From positions 228,410-292,409 of the forward strand of contig NZ_MKVJ01000014.1 in the NCBI RefSeq assembly GCF_001898805.1: DNA of 64,000 nucleotides, given 5' to 3'. Of the stretch, positions 1 through 9,266 are shown one piece after another; within the stretch, counting starts at the first letter, position 1, and each line of letters opens with the position of its first letter. The notes below the pieces were generated by a model. It searched no databases, was not told the DNA's origin, and saw nothing but the letters and a program-made list of their open reading frames with translations. This DNA comes from Leifsonia sp. 71-9 (lineage in GTDB: Bacteria > Actinomycetota > Actinomycetes > Actinomycetales > Microbacteriaceae). A program made the translations under genes and the position numbers.

Positions 1-1258
1 CGGGATGCGCGAACCGATCGGCCACGAGCGCGCCCGTGACGCCCGGCTCCGGATCTTCGCGGGCGCCGTAGACGTCCAGCACGACGGTCTCGTCGGCGTA
101 CGTCTCGAGGGTCTCGGCGAACTCGTTCGCGAAGAGCCGCGTGCGGCTGTAGAGGTGGGGCTGGTGCACCGCGATGATGCGGCCGGAGCCGACGACCGTC
201 CGCGCCGCGGAGAGTGCGGCGGCGACCTCGGTCGGGTGGTGGGCGTAGTCGTCGTAGACGCTCACGCCGCCGACCGTCCCGTGCAGCTCGAAGCGGCGCT
301 CCGTGCCGCCGAACTCGGCGATGGCGGCGAGCGACGCGGCCGGCTCGAAGCCCAGGCCGGTCAGCACCGCGAAGGCGCCCGCGGCGTTGATGGCGTTGTG
401 GCGGCCGGGGACCCGCAGCTGCGCGGCGTACTCGTCGCCCTGGTAGCTGATGCGGAAGGAGACTGGTCCGTCGGTGACGACCGAGTGGACGCGCACGTCG
501 GCATCCTCCGCCTCGCCGAAGGTCACCACGCGCTTGTCGGGGGTGGACTCCAGCAGGCGGGCGGTGACGTGCTTCGCACCGGCGTCGTCCGACGACACGA
601 CGACCAGCTCGCTCGACTCGCGGGCGAACGTGACGAACGCCTCCTCGAAGGCCTCGAGGGAGCCGTAGTGGTCGAGGTGGTCCGGGTCGACGTTGGTGAT
701 GAGGGCGACCGCGGTGTCGTAGAGCAGGAAGGTGCCGTCCGACTCGTCCGCCTCCACGACGAACAGGTCGCCGCTGCCGGTCTGCGAGCTCTTGCCGAGC
801 GAGGCGATCACGCCGCCGTTGACGAAGCTCGGGTCCTCGCCGATGCCGAGCAGGCCGGTGATGATCATGCCCGTCGACGTGGTCTTGCCGTGCGCACCGG
901 CGACGGCGACGAGCCGCTTGCGGTTGATCAGCCACGCGAGCGCCTGCGACCGGTGCAGCACCGGGAGGCCCTTCGCGAGCGCGAGCTGGTACTCGGGGTT
1001 GTCCTGCCAGAGCGCGCCGGTGACGACCAGCGTGTCCGCATCGCCGACGTTCGCGGCGTCGTGGCCGACGGCGATGGTCGCGCCGAGGGCGCGCAGGGTG
1101 TCGATGTTCGCGGAATGGCGCACGTCTGAGCCGGTCACCGTGTAGCCGGCCTCGAGGAACAGGCGGGCGATCCCGCTCATCCCGGACCCGCCGATGCCCA
1201 CGAAGTGCAGGGCGCCGAGGTCGTCGGGGATGGTCATGGTGAGGTCGGGCTTGATCAC
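1..1258 (-). CDS. murC: UDP-N-acetylmuramate--amino acid ligase MurC (partial, C-terminus beyond left edge)
   Basis: Adds the first stem-peptide amino acid to UDP-MurNAc in the cytoplasm, using ATP. About 419 codons are visible, reading from the GTG at 1258 to the window edge. Seen: N-terminal nucleotide-fold loop GIGGSGMSG (residues 21-29), the Mur ligase P-loop GAHGKTTS (about 121-128), and a downstream ESDGTF motif. An alternative ATG start lies at 1237 in the same frame. It is the last visible gene of the minus-strand division cluster, about 60 bases after murG. In type-B peptidoglycan the first residue is often glycine rather than L-alanine, so the amino-acid substrate should not be assumed. 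Family assignment is firm; only the end is missing. Confidence 0.96.
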   Translation of the reverse strand, partial: MIKPDLTMTIPDDLGALHFVGIGGSGMSGIARLFLEAGYTVTGSDVRHSANIDTLRALGATIAVGHDAANVGDADTLVVTGALWQDNPEYQLALAKGLPVLHRSQALAWLINRKRLVAVAGAHGKTTSTGMIITGLLGIGEDPSFVNGGVIASLGKSSQTGSGDLFVVEADESDGTFLLYDTAVALITNVDPDHLDHYGSLEAFEEAFVTFARESSELVVVSSDDAGAKHVTARLLESTPDKRVVTFGEAEDADVRVHSVVTDGPVSFRISYQGDEYAAQLRVPGRHNAINAAGAFAVLTGLGFEPAASLAAIAEFGGTERRFELHGTVGGVSVYDDYAHHPTEVAAALSAARTVVGSGRIIAVHQPHLYSRTRLFANEFAETLETYADETVVLDVYGAREDPEPGVTGALVADRFAHP

Positions 1259-1320
1259 GGGCACTGCTTTCGGTTCACGAGGAGTAACTCCATCACGGCT
1301 TCCTCCATCTTCTCACGGGG

Positions 1321-2397
1321 CTAGGCGCGGCCGAGGGAGCGCCGGACGAGTGCCGCCATGCGGTCGGACCCGTCGCGGACCCCCGCCGCGGCGGCCCTGG
1401 CGGACATGCCGGCCACGCGTTCGCGGTCGTTCAGGAGGGGCAGGAGCTCGGCGTCGACCCACTCGGGGAGGAACGCTGCGTCGTCCACGAGGATCCCGCC
1501 GCCCGCGCCCACGACGCCGGCGGCGTTGTAGCGCTGCTCGCCGTTCCCGATCGGGAAGGGCACGTAGACGGCGGGGATGCCCAGCGCGGCGAACTCGCAC
1601 ACCGTCGCCGCACCGGCGCGGGCCACGGCGAAGTCGGTGAGCGCGAACGCGAGGTCCATGCGGTCGCAGTAGTCCAGCAGGCGGTAGTGCTCGACACCCG
1701 GGTCCGTCAGCTCGCCGCGGCCGCCCTGGATGTGGAGCACCTGCCAGCCCGCCGCGGTCAGCTCGCGGGCGCGTGCCGAGATCGTGCCGTTCAGCCGGCG
1801 GGCGCCGAGCGAGCCGCCGGTGACGAGCAGCGTGGGCCGGTCGTCGGCGAGGCCGAACTCGGCGAGGGCTTCGGAGCGCGACGCCGCGCGGTCCAGCTCC
1901 TCGATCTCGACCCGGAGCGGCATGCCGACGAAGGTCGCGTGGGGCAGCCGGGTACCCTCGAATGCCACGCCCACCCACGGGGTGTAGCGCGCTCCGAGGC
2001 GGTTGCCGAGGCCGGGGCGGGCGTTGGCCTCGTGGATCACGAGCGGCACGCCTGCCTTGCGGGCGGCCGAGTAGGCCGGCGCGGCGGCATAGCCTCCGAA
2101 GCCCACGACGACGTCGATCCCCCGCTCGCGGATCAGCTCGACGACGGTGCGGATCGCGCGCCGGTACGCGCCGGGGAACCGCAGCGCGGCGGCGTTGGGG
2201 CGCCGCGGGAAGGGCAGCTTCGGGATGGTGACGAGCTCGTACCCGCGCGCGGGCACCAGTCGTGCCTCCAGCCCCTCCTTCGTGCCGAGCACGACGATCT
2301 CGGCCGCGGGGTCGTCGCGGCGCAGGCGGTCGGCGACGGCCAGCAACGGGTTCACGTGGCCGGCGGTCCCTCCGCCGGCCAGCAGGTACCGCGTCAT
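1321..2397 (-). CDS. murG: UDP-N-acetylglucosamine--N-acetylmuramyl-(pentapeptide) pyrophosphoryl-undecaprenol GlcNAc transferase MurG
   Basis: Transfers GlcNAc from UDP-GlcNAc to lipid I, giving lipid II, at the inner face of the membrane. The 358-residue protein begins MTRYLLAGGGTAGHVNP with the GT28 glycine loop GGGTAGH at 8-14. It carries the acceptor-side segment HEANARPGLGNR and the C-terminal nucleotide-binding motif GGSLGARRLN, then the GAATVCEFAALGIP donor-site region. Length is usual for the family. The ATG overlaps the ftsW stop codon by four bases (ATGA), so translation is probably coupled to ftsW. Nothing is missing. Confidence 0.97.
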   Translation of the reverse strand: MTRYLLAGGGTAGHVNPLLAVADRLRRDDPAAEIVVLGTKEGLEARLVPARGYELVTIPKLPFPRRPNAAALRFPGAYRRAIRTVVELIRERGIDVVVGFGGYAAAPAYSAARKAGVPLVIHEANARPGLGNRLGARYTPWVGVAFEGTRLPHATFVGMPLRVEIEELDRAASRSEALAEFGLADDRPTLLVTGGSLGARRLNGTISARARELTAAGWQVLHIQGGRGELTDPGVEHYRLLDYCDRMDLAFALTDFAVARAGAATVCEFAALGIPAVYVPFPIGNGEQRYNAAGVVGAGGGILVDDAAFLPEWVDAELLPLLNDRERVAGMSARAAAAGVRDGSDRMAALVRRSLGRA

Positions 2398-3668
2398 GCG
2401 CGCGGACCGGCCGATCGGGAGGCGGACGGGTTCGCGTGCGATTCCTTGCTCGACTCGCGCGCGAACGAGAGGACGATTCCGATGGCGATCATGGAACTGA
2501 TCATGGCAGTCCCTCCCGCAGAGATCAGTGGGAGCGGTACGCCGAGCACGGGTATGACGCCGAGGACGACGGCGATGTTCACGAACGCCTGGCCGATCAG
2601 CCAGACCATGATCGCGGCCGTCGTGACGCGGGCGAACGGGTCGGTGGACGCGTGGATGATGCGGAGGAACACGATCGCGAGCAGCACGAAGAGCAGCAGG
2701 ACCACGATCGCGCCGATCAGCCCGAGCTCCTCGCCGATGATCGCGAAGATGAAGTCGGTGTCGGCAGCGGGCAGCCAGGACCACTTCGAGTGGGAGTTGC
2801 CGAGCCCGACGCCGAACACGCCGCCGGACGCGAGCGCGTAGAAGCCGTTCTTGATCTGCCAGTCGACGTCCGGGTTGGCGGCGCTGCTCCCGCCGAAGAA
2901 CGCGGCGATGCGTCCGACGCGGCTGGCGCTGGACAGGGCGACGGCGACCGCGATCGCGGCCATCCCGACCGTCCCGATGACGAGGTAGCGCATCCGCACG
3001 CCGGCGTAGAACAGGGCGCCCAGGACGAGTGCGGCCATGATGACCGTCGTGCCCAGGTCGCCGCCGAGCAGGACGAGCGCGATCGCGCCGCCGGCGATCG
3101 GCACGACCGGTACCGCGACGTGCTTCCACTGGTCGAGGACGTCCCGCTTGCGCGCGAGCACCACGCCGAGCCAGACGACGAGGGCGACCTTGATCGCCTC
3201 CGACGGCTGGCCGGTGAACGATCCGATCCGCAGCCAGTTGCGGTTGCCGCCGATCTCGACGCCGAGCGGGGTCAGGAGCACGAGCACCTGGAGGAAGCAC
3301 GCGGCGGCGAGCAGGAACCAGATCGACTTCTTCCAGAACCGCGCGGGCAACCGGGACACCAGGAACATCAGCGGCAGGCCGATGAGCGCGAACGCCCCCT
3401 GCGACCAGAACCGCGAGAAGAAGTTGTCGCTGTCGCTGTGCGACTCCACCGAGGAGGACGACAGCACCATCACCAGGCCGAACATCACCATGAACAGCGT
3501 GACGCCGAGCAGCATGAAGTAGTTGGCCGACTCCGCGGTCACGTTCTTGCCGAGCGAGATCCGCGCGGTCAGGCCGGCCAGGCGTGACGAGGTCTCGGAC
3601 GAGGCGGCGCCGCGGGAGGCGGGAGTGGGGCGCTCAGTCCTCGTCGGGACGCGAGGCGGAGAAGTCAT
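2394..3668 (-). CDS. ftsW: Septal peptidoglycan glycosyltransferase FtsW (SEDS family)
   Basis: Polymerises lipid II at the septum together with the transpeptidase FtsI. The 424-residue protein has a polar N-terminal tail of about 40 residues, then about ten membrane segments. SEDS signatures are visible: GGNRNWLRIG, the loop SSAANPDVDWQIKNGFYALASGG, and the C-terminal PLPLISAGGTAM. The ATG at 3668 was chosen because translation further upstream enters the murD coding region in another frame. The first 35 bases overlap the end of murD, and the stop overlaps the murG start (ATGA). An alternative identity as RodA is unlikely given the position between murD and murG. Confidence 0.96.
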   Translation of the reverse strand: MTSPPRVPTRTERPTPASRGAASSETSSRLAGLTARISLGKNVTAESANYFMLLGVTLFMVMFGLVMVLSSSSVESHSDSDNFFSRFWSQGAFALIGLPLMFLVSRLPARFWKKSIWFLLAAACFLQVLVLLTPLGVEIGGNRNWLRIGSFTGQPSEAIKVALVVWLGVVLARKRDVLDQWKHVAVPVVPIAGGAIALVLLGGDLGTTVIMAALVLGALFYAGVRMRYLVIGTVGMAAIAVAVALSSASRVGRIAAFFGGSSAANPDVDWQIKNGFYALASGGVFGVGLGNSHSKWSWLPAADTDFIFAIIGEELGLIGAIVVLLLFVLLAIVFLRIIHASTDPFARVTTAAIMVWLIGQAFVNIAVVLGVIPVLGVPLPLISAGGTAMISSMIAIGIVLSFARESSKESHANPSASRSAGPRA

Positions 3669-5178
3669 CCGCCTCACCTCCCAAGTACTCGTTGACGGCC
3701 GCCTGGAAGAGGCGTCCCCGTTCCGCATAGTCGGCGAACTGGTCCATGGACGCCGCGGCCGGCGCCAGCAGAACGGTGTCGCCCTCGCGGGCGAGACCGC
3801 CGGCCGAGCGGACAGCCGTCGGCATGACCCCTTCAGTTTCGTCGGCCTCGACCTCGACCACCGGAACCGTCGGCGCGTGTCGCCGGAATGCCTCCCGGAG
3901 CGGCTCACGGTCGACGCCGATCAGCACGGCCCCGCGCAGGCGGGAGGCGTGGCTGCGGACGAGCTCGTCGATGTCGACGCCCTTCAGCAGGCCGCCGACC
4001 ACCCAGACGACCGACGAGTACGCGCGCAGCGACGCGTCCGCGGCGTGCGGGTTGGTGGCTTTGGAGTCGTCGACCCAGCTCACGCCTGCCTCGACCCGCA
4101 CCAGCTCGATGCGGTGCGCGTCCAGTCGGAACGCGGTCAGCACGTCGCGGATGGTCTGCGGCTCGACCCCGTACGAGCGCGCGAGCGCACTGGCGGCCAG
4201 GATGTTGGCGACGACGTGCGGCGCCGACAGTCCCGCTTCCCGCAGCTCGTCCAGCGTGGTCAGCTCCAGGGCGGTCGTCATGCGGTCCTCGAGGAACGCG
4301 CGGTCGCACAGGATGCCGTCGACCACGCCGAAATCGCTCGGGCCGGGCACGTCGAGCCCGAAGCCGATGGCCCGGGCGCCGTCGACGACCTCCGCCTCCT
4401 CCACCATCAGGATGGTGTTGGCGTCGGCGCGGTTGTAGACGCACGCGACCTGCGTGTTGTCGTAGACCTTCGCCTTCGCGGCGATGTACGCCTCCAGCGA
4501 GCCGTGCCAGTCGAGGTGGTCGTCCGCGATGTTGAGGCAGGCCGACGAGTAGGGATAGAGCTCGCCGCCCGCGTTGCGGTTGATCCAGTGCAGCTGGTAG
4601 CTCGAGAGCTCTACGACGAGCACGTCGAAGCCCTCGGGGTCGCGGATCGCGTCGAGCACCGGCACGCCGATGTTGCCGCACGGGGCCACCCGGCTGCCGC
4701 CGGCGAGGAGCATGGTCGCGGTCAGCTGCACCGTGGTGGTCTTGCCGTTGGTCCCGGTGACGCAGATCCAGTCGGCGGGGGTGTTCCCGCTGCCCGGCGC
4801 CGCCACCTTGTCGCGGAGCCGCCACGCGAGCTCGATGTCGCCCCAGACCGGGGTCTCCCGCTCCTCGGCCCACACCAGCAGCGGGTGGTCCCAGTGGAAT
4901 CCGGGCGAGACGACCACGAGCTCCGGATCGAACTCGACCAGACGCGCCGGCGCCGACGAGAGGTCGGACTCCTCGAGCAGCTCGGCGCCGATGACCTCGA
5001 GCAGCATCGCCCGCTCGGAGTCGGCCGACGCCGTGACGACGAGGACCTCCGCGCCGAGCTCGGCGAGGGTGTCCGCCACGGAGAAACCGGTGACGCCGAG
5101 GCCGTAGACGGCGACCCGCAGGCCGCGCCAGTCGGCGTGCCAGCTGGTCAGGGTCGAGAGCCGCTCCCCCGCACTCAC
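3634..5178 (-). CDS. murD: UDP-N-acetylmuramoyl-L-alanyl-D-glutamate synthetase MurD
   Basis: Cytoplasmic ATP-dependent ligase that adds D-glutamate, the second residue of the peptidoglycan stem. The 514-residue protein has the N-terminal Rossmann loop GLGVTGFS, the central P-loop [17 protein letters not shown], and the C-terminal [10 protein letters not shown] motif typical of MurD. I place the start at the GTG that overlaps the mraY stop (GTGA), matching the coupling used elsewhere in this cluster. An in-frame ATG twelve bases upstream (5190, starting [11 protein letters not shown]) is the alternative. The 3' end overlaps ftsW by 35 bases. Confidence 0.96.
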   Translation of the reverse strand: MSAGERLSTLTSWHADWRGLRVAVYGLGVTGFSVADTLAELGAEVLVVTASADSERAMLLEVIGAELLEESDLSSAPARLVEFDPELVVVSPGFHWDHPLLVWAEERETPVWGDIELAWRLRDKVAAPGSGNTPADWICVTGTNGKTTTVQLTATMLLAGGSRVAPCGNIGVPVLDAIRDPEGFDVLVVELSSYQLHWINRNAGGELYPYSSACLNIADDHLDWHGSLEAYIAAKAKVYDNTQVACVYNRADANTILMVEEAEVVDGARAIGFGLDVPGPSDFGVVDGILCDRAFLEDRMTTALELTTLDELREAGLSAPHVVANILAASALARSYGVEPQTIRDVLTAFRLDAHRIELVRVEAGVSWVDDSKATNPHAADASLRAYSSVVWVVGGLLKGVDIDELVRSHASRLRGAVLIGVDREPLREAFRRHAPTVPVVEVEADETEGVMPTAVRSAGGLAREGDTVLLAPAAASMDQFADYAERGRLFQAAVNEYLGGEADDFSASRPDED

Positions 5179-6287
5179 GTGGCGAGCCATTCGAGGTAGA
5201 ACGAGCCGACGCCGGCGGCGACGAGCAGACCGCCGATGATCCAGAACCGCACGACGACCGTCACCTCCGCCCAGCCTTTGAGCTCGAAATGATGATGGAT
5301 GGGGCTCATCAGGAAGATGCGCCTGCCGTGGGTGAGCTTGAAGTACGCCCGCTGGACGATCACCGAGCCCGCCTCGATCACGAAGAGGCCGCCGATGAGC
5401 ACGAGCAGGAGCTCGGTGTGGCTGAGGATGGCGAGGGCCGCCACCGCGCCGCCGAGCGCGAGCGAACCGGTGTCGCCGAGGAAGATCTGCGCGGGCGACG
5501 TGTTCCACCAGAGGAAGCCGACCACGGCGCCGACGATCGCCGTCGCCACGATCGCGAGGTCGAACGGATCGCGCACCTCGTAGCACTTGGCCACGTTCTC
5601 CGGGTTCAGGTTGGAGTTCGCGCACGACTGGATGGACTGCCAGAAGCCGATGATGATGTAGGCGCCGATGGCGAGGATCGACGCACCCGAGGCCAGGCCG
5701 TCGAGCCCGTCGGTGACGTTCACGCCGTTCGACGTCGCGGCCACGATGAAGTTGATCCAGATCAGGTAGAGGCCGTAGCCCACCACGAGCCCGATCGCCC
5801 CGAACTGGGTGAGGTGGCCGAAGTCGATCGGCAGGTCGCGGATGAACGACACGTTCATCGAGGCCGGGGTGTCGCCGTTGCCGTTCGGGAACGAGATCGC
5901 CAGGAACGCCCAGACGGTCGCGACGATCACCTGGCCGGCGACCTTCGCCCACCCCGTCAGGCCGAGACTGCGCTCGCGCCGGGTCTTCAGGAAGTCGTCG
6001 ACGAAGCCGACGATGCCGAGCCCCACCATGAGGAACAGCACCAGCAGTGCCGAGACGCTCGTCTCGTCGCCGGTGAGGAGCAGGGCGGTGAAGTAGCCGA
6101 AGAGCGTGCCCAGGATGACGATGATGCCGCCCATCGTGGCGGTGCCCCGCTTGGCGTGGTGGCTCTGCGGCCCGTCGTCGCGGATGAACTGCCCCCACTG
6201 CAGGCGGCGGAACAGGCGGATGAACAGCGGCGTCAGGAACAGCGAGAACGCCATCGACAGTGCACCGGAGGTCAGCAGGGCTCTCAC
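5175..6287 (-). CDS. mraY: Phospho-N-acetylmuramoyl-pentapeptide transferase MraY
   Basis: Membrane enzyme that moves phospho-MurNAc-pentapeptide from UDP onto undecaprenyl phosphate, giving lipid I. The 370-residue protein has about ten membrane segments. Catalytic signatures are present: FVDDFLK (Mg-binding Asp pair), [24 protein letters not shown], and the HHHFEL loop near the C-terminus. It starts with a GTG overlapping the murF stop (GTGA) and ends overlapping the murD start, so it is embedded in a tightly coupled minus-strand operon. Nothing unusual in length or motifs. Confidence 0.97.
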   Translation of the reverse strand: MRALLTSGALSMAFSLFLTPLFIRLFRRLQWGQFIRDDGPQSHHAKRGTATMGGIIVILGTLFGYFTALLLTGDETSVSALLVLFLMVGLGIVGFVDDFLKTRRERSLGLTGWAKVAGQVIVATVWAFLAISFPNGNGDTPASMNVSFIRDLPIDFGHLTQFGAIGLVVGYGLYLIWINFIVAATSNGVNVTDGLDGLASGASILAIGAYIIIGFWQSIQSCANSNLNPENVAKCYEVRDPFDLAIVATAIVGAVVGFLWWNTSPAQIFLGDTGSLALGGAVAALAILSHTELLLVLIGGLFVIEAGSVIVQRAYFKLTHGRRIFLMSPIHHHFELKGWAEVTVVVRFWIIGGLLVAAGVGSFYLEWLAT

Positions 6288-7711
6288 GAGAAGAATTCTC
6301 CCAGTCGGTCGCCGAGGAAGCGCAGTCCCGCGGAATTGGAGGACTTCACGAGCACGGTGTCCCCCTCGCGGAGGTCTCCCGTCAGGTGCTCGTACGCGGC
6401 GTCCTGGGTGTCGAAGTAGAGGGACTCGCCGTCCCACGATCCCTCGTTGATGGCGGTGATGTGCATCCGCCGGGCCGAGGGACCGACGACGACGAGCTGG
6501 CCGATGCCGAGACGGACGGCGAGCAGGCCGATGCGGTCGTGCTCCTCCCCCGAGAACTCGCCGAGCTCGCTCATCTCGCCCAGCACGGCGACGGTCCGGG
6601 AGCCCGGCTCCGCGATCTGCGCGAGCGTCTTGAGCGCGGCGGACATGGAGTCCGGGCTCGCGTTGTACGCGTCGTTGATGACCGTCACGCCACGGGCGCC
6701 GCCCAGGACCTCCATCCGCCACCGCTCCGCGCGCTGCACGGTCTGGAGGGCGGAGACGATCGCGTCGATGCCGACGCCGAGCGTGTGCGCCGCGGCCGCG
6801 GCCGCGAGGGCGTTCATCACGTGGTGCTCGCCCAGCACCCGGAAGCGGACCTCGCTCGAGGTGCCGTCCGGCAGGTGGAGGGTGAACGACGTACCGCGCG
6901 CGCTGGAGACGATGTGGGTCGCGCGCACGTCGGCGCGGCCGTCGAGGCCGAACCACAGCACCCGGGCGGCGGTCTTGTCCGCCATGGAGGCGACGCGCGG
7001 GTCGTCCAGGTTCAGGACGGCGACGTCGGATTCGAGCAGGTCGCTGACCATCTCGGTCTTCGCCGCGAGCGTCTTCTCGATCCCGCCGAACTCGCCCGCG
7101 TGGGCGAGGCCGACCTTGAGCACGATCCCGATGTCCGGACGGGCCATGCGCACGAGGCGGGCGATCTCGCCCACGCCGCTCGCGCCCATCTCGGCGACGA
7201 GGTAGCGCGTCTCCTCGGTGACCTCGAGCATCGTCACCGGGGCACCGACCTCGTTGTTGAAGGAGGCGCGGGGGGCGATGGTCGGGCCGACCTGCTCCAG
7301 GATCTCGCGCAGGAGGTTCTTGGTGGTCGTCTTGCCGTTGGAGCCGGTGACGCCGACGATCTTCAGCCGGCCGAGGGCGCGCACGCGGGCGATGACCTCG
7401 GTCGCGAGGTCGCCGAGGGCGACGACGGTGTCCTCGACGAGCAGCTGCGGCACCGGGAGGTCGAGCGCGTGGTCGACCACCAGGAGCGCGGCGCCCGCCT
7501 CGGCCGCCTGCGGCGCGAAGAGGTGCCCGTCGGTGAACTCACCGGGCTTGGCGAAGAAGAGCGTGCCGGGCACGACCTCCCGCGAGTCGGTGGTCGAGAG
7601 CCCGCTGACGACGGTCTCGGGAGTCGCGGGCGCGCCGTCGACCAGCGCGCCGTCGAGCAGGAGGGTGCCGCGGGTCGCCGCGGCGACCTCGGCGAGGGTG
7701 AGGGCGATCAT
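6284..7711 (-). CDS. murF: UDP-MurNAc-tripeptide--D-alanyl-D-alanine ligase MurF
   Basis: Adds the D-Ala-D-Ala dipeptide to the UDP-MurNAc tripeptide, the last cytoplasmic step of the precursor. The 475-residue protein shows the P-loop [10 protein letters not shown], the ATP/peptide-binding [10 protein letters not shown] region and the MurF-typical [11 protein letters not shown]. The ATG at 7711 shares one base with the murE stop (TGATG). An in-frame GTG at 7720 is a weaker alternative because it lies inside murE without an obvious ribosome-binding site. It follows murE and precedes mraY in one transcription unit. Confidence 0.96.
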   Translation of the reverse strand: MIALTLAEVAAATRGTLLLDGALVDGAPATPETVVSGLSTTDSREVVPGTLFFAKPGEFTDGHLFAPQAAEAGAALLVVDHALDLPVPQLLVEDTVVALGDLATEVIARVRALGRLKIVGVTGSNGKTTTKNLLREILEQVGPTIAPRASFNNEVGAPVTMLEVTEETRYLVAEMGASGVGEIARLVRMARPDIGIVLKVGLAHAGEFGGIEKTLAAKTEMVSDLLESDVAVLNLDDPRVASMADKTAARVLWFGLDGRADVRATHIVSSARGTSFTLHLPDGTSSEVRFRVLGEHHVMNALAAAAAAHTLGVGIDAIVSALQTVQRAERWRMEVLGGARGVTVINDAYNASPDSMSAALKTLAQIAEPGSRTVAVLGEMSELGEFSGEEHDRIGLLAVRLGIGQLVVVGPSARRMHITAINEGSWDGESLYFDTQDAAYEHLTGDLREGDTVLVKSSNSAGLRFLGDRLGEFFS

Positions 7712-9264
7712 CAGAGCCACCCGGCCTCTCGGAGGGCGAGCCGGGCGTCGTCGCGGGCGGAGTACGGCAGTCGCTGGCCGGCGACCTCCTGGTAGTCCTC
7801 GTGGCCGGGGCCGGCGTACAGCACGACGTCGCCGTCGCCCGCCAGCGAGAGCGCCTTGCGGAAGGCGGCGCGCGGGTCCGGCACCTCGTAGAGCTCGCCG
7901 TCCGGGACGGCGGCACGGGCGCCGGCGAGGAGCGCCTCGCGGATCGCGGCCGGGTCCTCCCAGCGCGGGTGGAAGTCGGTGATGACCACGGCGTCGGCGC
8001 CGCGGGCGGCGATCGCGCCCATGTCGGCGCGCTTGGTGGTGTCCCGGTCGCCGTCGGCGCCGAAGACCATCACCACGCGGCCCGAGGTGACCCGGCGGAG
8101 CGCCGTCAGGGTCGAGAGGAACGCGTCGGGCGTGTGTCCGTAGTCGATGAAGACGACCGGACCGCGGTCGCCGGAGAGCCGCTCGGTGCGTCCGGGCACG
8201 TAGGCGTCGATCCCGCCGTCGCGGTCGAGGGCCGCGCCGATCGCGTCCAGGTCGTAGCCGGACTCCACCAGCATCACGATCGCGAGCGCGGCGTTGGCGG
8301 CGTTGTAGGCGCCGATCAGCGGCACCGAGGACTCCAGGCGGCGGCCGTCCGGTCCTTCGATCGCGAACGCAGTGTCGGAGAGGGTCTCGTCGAGGATCGT
8401 CAGGGTCCAGTCGGCCTCGGTTCCGGGCGAGCTGGACAGGGTCGTGACGGGGATGCGCGACTGCTGGACGAGCGAGCGGCCCCAGTCGGAGTCCACCGTG
8501 ACGACCCCGCGGCGGGCGCGGTCCGGCTGGAACAGCTCCAGCTTCGCCTCGAAGTAGTCGTCCATCGCCGTGTAGTCGTCGAGGTGGTCGTGGCTGAGGT
8601 TGGTGAACCCGACCACGTCGAACTCGATGCCGTCGACGCGGTGGCGGCTGAGGGCCTGCGCCGAGACCTCGAGCGCGACGGCGCGGACGCCCTCCTCGCG
8701 CATCCGGGCGAGGAGCGCGTGGAGCTCGCTGGCCTCCGGAGTGGTCAGCTTGCTGGTGATCGCCTGCTCGCCGATGCGGCGCTCGGCGGTCGAGCTGAGC
8801 CCGGCGACGACGCCGAGCTGCCCGAGGATCGCGTAGAGCAGGTAGACCACGCTGGTCTTGCCGTTGGTCCCGGTGACGCCGAACAGGGTCGCCTGGTTCT
8901 CGTCCGTGCGGTAGATCCAGGCCGCGACGGCGCCGAGGGCGGCGCGCGGGTCCTGCGTGACGATGACGGGGAGTCCCGAGGCCGCGGCGAGGTCGGCGCC
9001 CGCCTCGTCGGTGAGCACCGCGACCGCGCCGGCCTCCGCGGCCGCAGCCGCGTAGCTCGCGCCGTGCGCGTTCTTGCCGGGCACGCCGACGTAGAGATCG
9101 CCGGGCTCGACGGCGGAGCTCGCGAGAGCCGCACCGGTCACCTCGACGGCGTCGAGGTCGCCTCGGCAGTCCAGCCCGAACTCCGCGACCAGCTGGGCGA
9201 GCGGACGGGCGACGGGATGCTCGGGGCGCAGGGAGGAGGGCGCCGGTCCTGTCACGGGGCTCAC
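7711..9264 (-). CDS. murE: UDP-MurNAc-dipeptide--diamino acid ligase MurE, atypical specificity motif
   Basis: Adds the third, diamino, residue of the stem peptide. The 517-residue protein has the P-loop GTNGKTS, the SHDHLDDY motif and the C-terminal Mur ligase domain (GADGDRDTTKR). At the place where meso-diaminopimelate enzymes read DNPR, this one reads FHPR (residues 431-434; 7963-7974), within TDFHPRWEDP. The Pro and Arg remain but Asp and Asn are replaced. That argues against a standard meso-DAP enzyme and fits another diamino acid such as diaminobutyrate, ornithine or lysine (inference). The start could also be the GTG at 9255, which has a better-spaced GAAAGTGAG upstream. Confidence 0.94.
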   Translation of the reverse strand: MSPVTGPAPSSLRPEHPVARPLAQLVAEFGLDCRGDLDAVEVTGAALASSAVEPGDLYVGVPGKNAHGASYAAAAAEAGAVAVLTDEAGADLAAASGLPVIVTQDPRAALGAVAAWIYRTDENQATLFGVTGTNGKTSVVYLLYAILGQLGVVAGLSSTAERRIGEQAITSKLTTPEASELHALLARMREEGVRAVALEVSAQALSRHRVDGIEFDVVGFTNLSHDHLDDYTAMDDYFEAKLELFQPDRARRGVVTVDSDWGRSLVQQSRIPVTTLSSSPGTEADWTLTILDETLSDTAFAIEGPDGRRLESSVPLIGAYNAANAALAIVMLVESGYDLDAIGAALDRDGGIDAYVPGRTERLSGDRGPVVFIDYGHTPDAFLSTLTALRRVTSGRVVMVFGADGDRDTTKRADMGAIAARGADAVVITDFHPRWEDPAAIREALLAGARAAVPDGELYEVPDPRAAFRKALSLAGDGDVVLYAGPGHEDYQEVAGQRLPYSARDDARLALREAGWL

Positions 9265-9266
9265 TT

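Noticed and set aside
5-1129. Long plus-strand open frame opposite murC
   Set aside because: It is the antisense shadow of murC; the protein is Arg/Val/Gly/Asp-rich with no family motif, as expected in high-GC DNA. The same applies to many other long antisense frames in the window.
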